A stretch of 64,000 nt of DNA, taken from NCBI GenBank assembly GCA_965247075.1, contig CBDFGK010000003.1, positions 1,116,001 to 1,180,000 on the forward strand, read 5' to 3'. Shown here piece after piece: positions 61,279 to 64,000 of the stretch; positions within the stretch are counted from its first letter, which is position 1, and every line of letters begins with the position of its first letter. A model generated the notes under the pieces. The model saw only the letters and a program-made list of their open reading frames with translations, was not told the DNA's origin and searched no databases. Source of the DNA: CBDFGK01 sp965247075 (lineage in GTDB: Bacteria > Pseudomonadota > Gammaproteobacteria > Pseudomonadales > Halieaceae). The position numbers were made by a program, and so were the translations under genes.

Positions 61279-61665
61279 TCATAGTAGCTGGATAGATCCT
61301 GGATATTGCGACACTAGCTTGTCCGACGTAATGAGGTGCAGCCCTTCTACTTGTGCCTGAGCGACCAATATTCTGTCGAAGGGGTCCTTGTGAATAAGGG
61401 GAAGACCGCCGATGGCGACCGCGTGTGCGCCAGTCACAGGGAGTTCATTATAGCCATTATCCGCTAGCCCACGGCGCAGCAGACGGGGCTCTACCATAAA
61501 CTCTTCTCTTCCCAATGACGCCTTAATCGCAACCTCCCAAAGACTGGCAGCACTAAAGAACAAATGATTACCGGGGTCTTCAAGCAATTCACGGACGGCA
61601 ACTGTCAGCTTTTCCGGCTCGCCTGCAGCCCACAGTAATACGTGGGTATCCAGCAGCACGTTCAC
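61279..61665 (-). CDS. vapC: PIN-domain toxin (VapC type)
   Basis: 128 residues. PIN signature acidic residues: MNVLLDTHVLLWAAGE (first Asp), SLWEVAIKASLGRE (Glu), HKDPFDRILVAQAQ (Asp pair) and LITSDKLVSQYPG (last Asp). VapC-type proteins are ribonucleases held in check by the partner encoded just upstream. The start overlaps the antitoxin gene by four bases. Appears intact. Confidence 0.88.
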   Translation of the reverse strand: MNVLLDTHVLLWAAGEPEKLTVAVRELLEDPGNHLFFSAASLWEVAIKASLGREEFMVEPRLLRRGLADNGYNELPVTGAHAVAIGGLPLIHKDPFDRILVAQAQVEGLHLITSDKLVSQYPGSIQLL

Positions 61666-61907
61666 TGGCCATCCTCGAATGCTGCTTGTATTTCTTGCTG
61701 GCCCATCGCGTCGAAATCATCTGGCACCTTCATCTTTCCCGATAAAAATCCCAAACGTTTTTGTTGAGAAGCGGCCGGGGCGTCAATACGTATGACTTTA
61801 ACCATGGGTTTACCTGCCTTCGCGATAACAAAGCCCTCCCCTTTTGCCGCCTGCTCTACCAAGCGAGACAGATGGGTTTTGGCTTCGTGAATATTGACCG
61901 TTTTCAT
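61662..61907 (-). CDS. Phd/YefM-type antitoxin (VapB role)
   Basis: 81 residues. MKTVNIHEAKTHLSRLVEQA, then GEGFVIAKAGKPMVKVIRID is the Phd/YefM DNA-binding fold; the C-terminal part (DDFDAMGQQEIQAAFED) is the flexible toxin-binding tail. It overlaps the toxin gene by four bases and has GGAGAG upstream. It should repress the operon from the palindrome just before its start. Confidence 0.88.
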   Translation of the reverse strand: MKTVNIHEAKTHLSRLVEQAAKGEGFVIAKAGKPMVKVIRIDAPAASQQKRLGFLSGKMKVPDDFDAMGQQEIQAAFEDGQ

Positions 61908-61919
61908 GCTCTCTCCAGA

Positions 61920-61932
61920 TAAACTAAGTTTA
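61920..61932. promoter_or_regulatory. 13-bp palindrome, likely antitoxin operator
   Basis: TAAACTAAGTTTA is a perfect palindrome with a single central base, 12-13 bases upstream of the antitoxin start. A related half site (AGTTTAAC) follows at about 61941-61948. Phd/YefM antitoxins bind such paired palindromes. Confidence 0.55.
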
Positions 61933-61982
61933 ATTAGTCTAGTTTAACACCTTTCTACCGCATCCGTTCAATTCCTGCACCT

Positions 61983-61999
61983 GAAGATTGAAAATCTTC
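61983..61999. repeat. Short hairpin in the divergent intergenic region
   Basis: GAAGATT/AATCTTC form a seven-base perfect stem around a three-base loop, between the toxin-antitoxin operon and the reductase gene. Small and possibly chance; could be a binding site. Confidence 0.3.
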
Positions 62000-62006
62000 G
62001 CAGTTG

Positions 62007-62036
62007 TTGAATTGCTCCTGCGAACTACACTGTATC
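62007..62036 (+). promoter_or_regulatory. Candidate promoter for the acyl-CoA reductase gene
   Basis: TTGAAT at 62007-62012 and TGTATC at 62031-62036, 18 bases apart, lie 32 bases before the ATG. The match to the sigma-70 consensus is moderate. Confidence 0.3.
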
Positions 62037-62067
62037 TATTCAATAAACACAGGCAGGAGTACACAGC

Positions 62068-64000
62068 ATGGCTTACTTTATTACCGGCGGCACCGGCTTT
62101 ATTGGTCGCAATTTTATCGACAAACTGAAGGAACGCGAGGGCGATATCTACGTGCTGACCCGCAAGGGCTCGGAGCACAAATTTGAGGCGCTGCAAGAAC
62201 GCTTTGGTGCCGGCAGCGACCGACTGATCCCGGTAACCGGTGACCTGGCCCAGGCCAATCTCGGTGTCGATGATGCGGTGATCTCGGAATTGAAAGGCAC
62301 GGTCCTGCACTTTTGCCACTTCGCCGCCATTTACGATATCGGCGCCTCGCTGGAATCGCAGCAAACGGCCAACATTGATGGCACCCGCAATGCCGCGGCA
62401 CTGGCGGCAGCGCTCGATGCCGGCTGTTTCCACCATGTGAGTTCCATCGCCGCCGGCGGCCTCTACGAGGGCACTTTTCGCGAAGACATGTTCGAGGAGG
62501 CTGAGAACTACGAGCACCCCTACTTCTCCACCAAGCACGATTCCGAGGGCATCGTCAGAAACGAATGTCAGGTGCCCTTTCGCATCTATCGACCGGCTAT
62601 GGTGATCGGCCACTCCAAAACCGGCGAGATCGACAAGATTGATGGCGCCTACTACTTCTTCAAACCACTGCAGAAAATTCGCAACATACTGCCGCCCTGG
62701 TTTCCGCTAATTGGCCTGGAAGGCGGCAAATTCAATATTGTTCCGGTTGATTACGTGGTTGATGCCATGGATCACATCGCCCACTTGCCCGACCGGGATG
62801 GCGACTGTTTTCACCTGTCAGACCCCGAGCACCACAGCATGGGTCAGATGATGAACATTTTTGCCAGTGCCGGCCATGCACCCAAATTCAGCATGCGCCT
62901 GGACATGCGCATATTCAACTTTATTCCCAGCTTTGTGCGTGACACGCTCGCCAACTTGCCGCCGGTTAAGCGCATTATCAAAACCATGCTGGAAGATATG
63001 GGCCTGCCCGAATCGGTGTTGATGTTCATGAACTACCCGACCCGCTACGACAACCGCGAAACCGAGCGCGCGCTCAAGGGCACAGGCATTGAGTGCCCGG
63101 ACCTGCGCGCCTATGCCCCCACCATTTGGGATTACTGGGAGCGCAACCTCGACCCGGACCTGTTTGTGGATCACTCGTTGGAGGGCAATGTGAAAGGCAA
63201 GACGGCACTGATTACCGGCGCCTCTTCCGGCATCGGTAAAACCTCGGCACTGCGCCTGGCAGAAGCGGGCGCGCATGTGCTGCTGGTGGCCAGAAGCGCC
63301 GACAAGCTGGAAGAAACCGCACAGGAAATCGCCGAGCTGGGCGGTATCTCCACCAGCCATGTGGCTGACGTTTCCGACATGAATGCCTGCGACCGCCTGG
63401 TGGCAGAAGTGCTGGAGCAACACGGCCACCTGGACATCCTGATCAACAATGCCGGCCGTTCCATTCGCCGCTCGCTGGAGCTGTCCTTTGATCGCTTTCA
63501 CGATTTTGAGCGCACCATGCAAATCAATTACTTTGGCGCGATTCGCCTGATTATGGGCTTCGGACCGTCCATGCTGGCACGCAAATCAGGGCACATTATC
63601 AACATGTCCTCAATCAGCGCGCTTACCCCCAGCCCGCGTTTCTCTGCCTATGTCGCCTCCAAGAGCGCCCTGGACGCCTGGACCCGAGCCGCCGCCGTAG
63701 AGTGGTCGGACTGCAATGTGCGCTTCACCACCATCAACATGCCACTGGTGCGCACACCGATGATTTCTGCCACCTCGGTGTATGACCACATGCCGGTGTT
63801 AAGCCCGGATGAAGCGGGCGATATGGTAGTAGATGCCATCATCCACAAGCCCAAGCGTATCGCCACACCGATGGGTATTTACCTGCAGGTAATGACCGCA
63901 CTGGCGCCGAAGTTCTCCGAGGTAGTCATGAACGTGGTATTTCGCATGTTCAACGACTCTGCCGCCGCCCGCGGCGACAAGCAGCCGGAAAAGGTGGAAG
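62068..64000 (+). CDS. Bidomain fatty acyl-CoA reductase (3' end outside window)
   Basis: At least 644 residues, starting at an ATG with CAGGAGT upstream. Two SDR domains. N-terminal extended SDR: YFITGGTGFIGRNFIDKL (NADP-binding GxxGxxG) and a YFSTKHDSEG segment with the Y-x3-K pair at about 152. C-terminal classical SDR from about residue 376: TALITGASSGIGKTSALRL, ILINNAGRS and SAYVASKSAL (catalytic Tyr and Lys at about 524-528). This matches the layout of the Marinobacter-type fatty acyl-CoA reductase of about 660 residues that reduces acyl-CoA or aldehyde to fatty alcohol for wax esters. Only about 15-20 residues should be missing. A dual-function SDR of other substrate range cannot be excluded. 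Confidence 0.8.
   Translation, partial: MAYFITGGTGFIGRNFIDKLKEREGDIYVLTRKGSEHKFEALQERFGAGSDRLIPVTGDLAQANLGVDDAVISELKGTVLHFCHFAAIYDIGASLESQQTANIDGTRNAAALAAALDAGCFHHVSSIAAGGLYEGTFREDMFEEAENYEHPYFSTKHDSEGIVRNECQVPFRIYRPAMVIGHSKTGEIDKIDGAYYFFKPLQKIRNILPPWFPLIGLEGGKFNIVPVDYVVDAMDHIAHLPDRDGDCFHLSDPEHHSMGQMMNIFASAGHAPKFSMRLDMRIFNFIPSFVRDTLANLPPVKRIIKTMLEDMGLPESVLMFMNYPTRYDNRETERALKGTGIECPDLRAYAPTIWDYWERNLDPDLFVDHSLEGNVKGKTALITGASSGIGKTSALRLAEAGAHVLLVARSADKLEETAQEIAELGGISTSHVADVSDMNACDRLVAEVLEQHGHLDILINNAGRSIRRSLELSFDRFHDFERTMQINYFGAIRLIMGFGPSMLARKSGHIINMSSISALTPSPRFSAYVASKSALDAWTRAAAVEWSDCNVRFTTINMPLVRTPMISATSVYDHMPVLSPDEAGDMVVDAIIHKPKRIATPMGIYLQVMTALAPKFSEVVMNVVFRMFNDSAAARGDKQPEKVE

Overview
The window looks like a chromosomal segment of a gammaproteobacterium. 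The evidence is a nuo operon with fused nuoCD and a NuoG that carries the extra N7 cluster, many lipoproteins, a bidomain fatty acyl-CoA reductase of the Marinobacter type, and moderately high GC. Two kinds of DNA alternate: tightly packed, well-kept operons, and stretches full of broken insertion sequences and gene fragments. That much decay, next to a giant multi-domain adhesin, would fit a host-associated or recently bottlenecked lineage, but this is inference. I saw no tRNA, rRNA, CRISPR array or prophage.

Layout. (1) 1-13391: the 3' part of a giant secreted or surface protein built from cadherin-like, Ig-like, FN3, DUF5011-like and PKD modules with a C-terminal autotransporter-type barrel. 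It runs off the left edge. (2) 13.4-16.2 kb: a heptad-repeat coiled-coil gene, a broken second copy of the barrel start, an ISNCY-type transposase remnant that cuts an FAD oxidoreductase fragment, and a truncated SDH-type serine protease with a small partner gene. (3) 16.2-30.6 kb: a 13-gene co-directional, mostly overlapping operon for an apparently uncharacterised envelope complex: TPR proteins, lipoproteins, PEGA plus FGE-sulfatase protein, a MotA/TolQ/ExbB-type channel, an Hsp70/actin-like protein with an FHA-like tail, two paralogous membrane-anchored vWA proteins, and an M48 metalloprotease lipoprotein. (4) 30.7-34.4 kb: a crotonase pseudogene, an IS6 remnant, a dicarboxylate/amino-acid symporter, a Kazal-like lipoprotein and a SixA-like phosphatase. 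(5) 34.5-49.5 kb: nuoA-N (complex I) and a CBS-domain gene.

(6) 49.6-61.2 kb: an AT-richer accessory island with a 41-bp perfect direct repeat at each end. The right-hand copy is the end of an IS256-type transposase remnant. Inside lie a PLD-SNF2 helicase, an Eco57I-type methyltransferase and an AbiJ-NTD4/HEPN-like gene (a probable three-gene anti-phage operon), then a second SDH-type protease fragment with a small partner, a GIY-YIG remnant, a short DprA-like gene, a HigA antitoxin whose HigB has been overwritten by an IS1380 fragment, and a broken DUF2335 gene. (7) 61.3-64 kb: a VapBC-type toxin-antitoxin pair with a palindromic operator candidate, divergent from the fatty acyl-CoA reductase gene that runs off the right edge.

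The two best candidates for something undescribed are the 16.2-30.6 kb envelope operon, where paired vWA proteins start with a membrane segment that resembles ExbD and lie beside an ExbB-like channel with no normal ExbD, and the helicase-methylase-AbiJ island.
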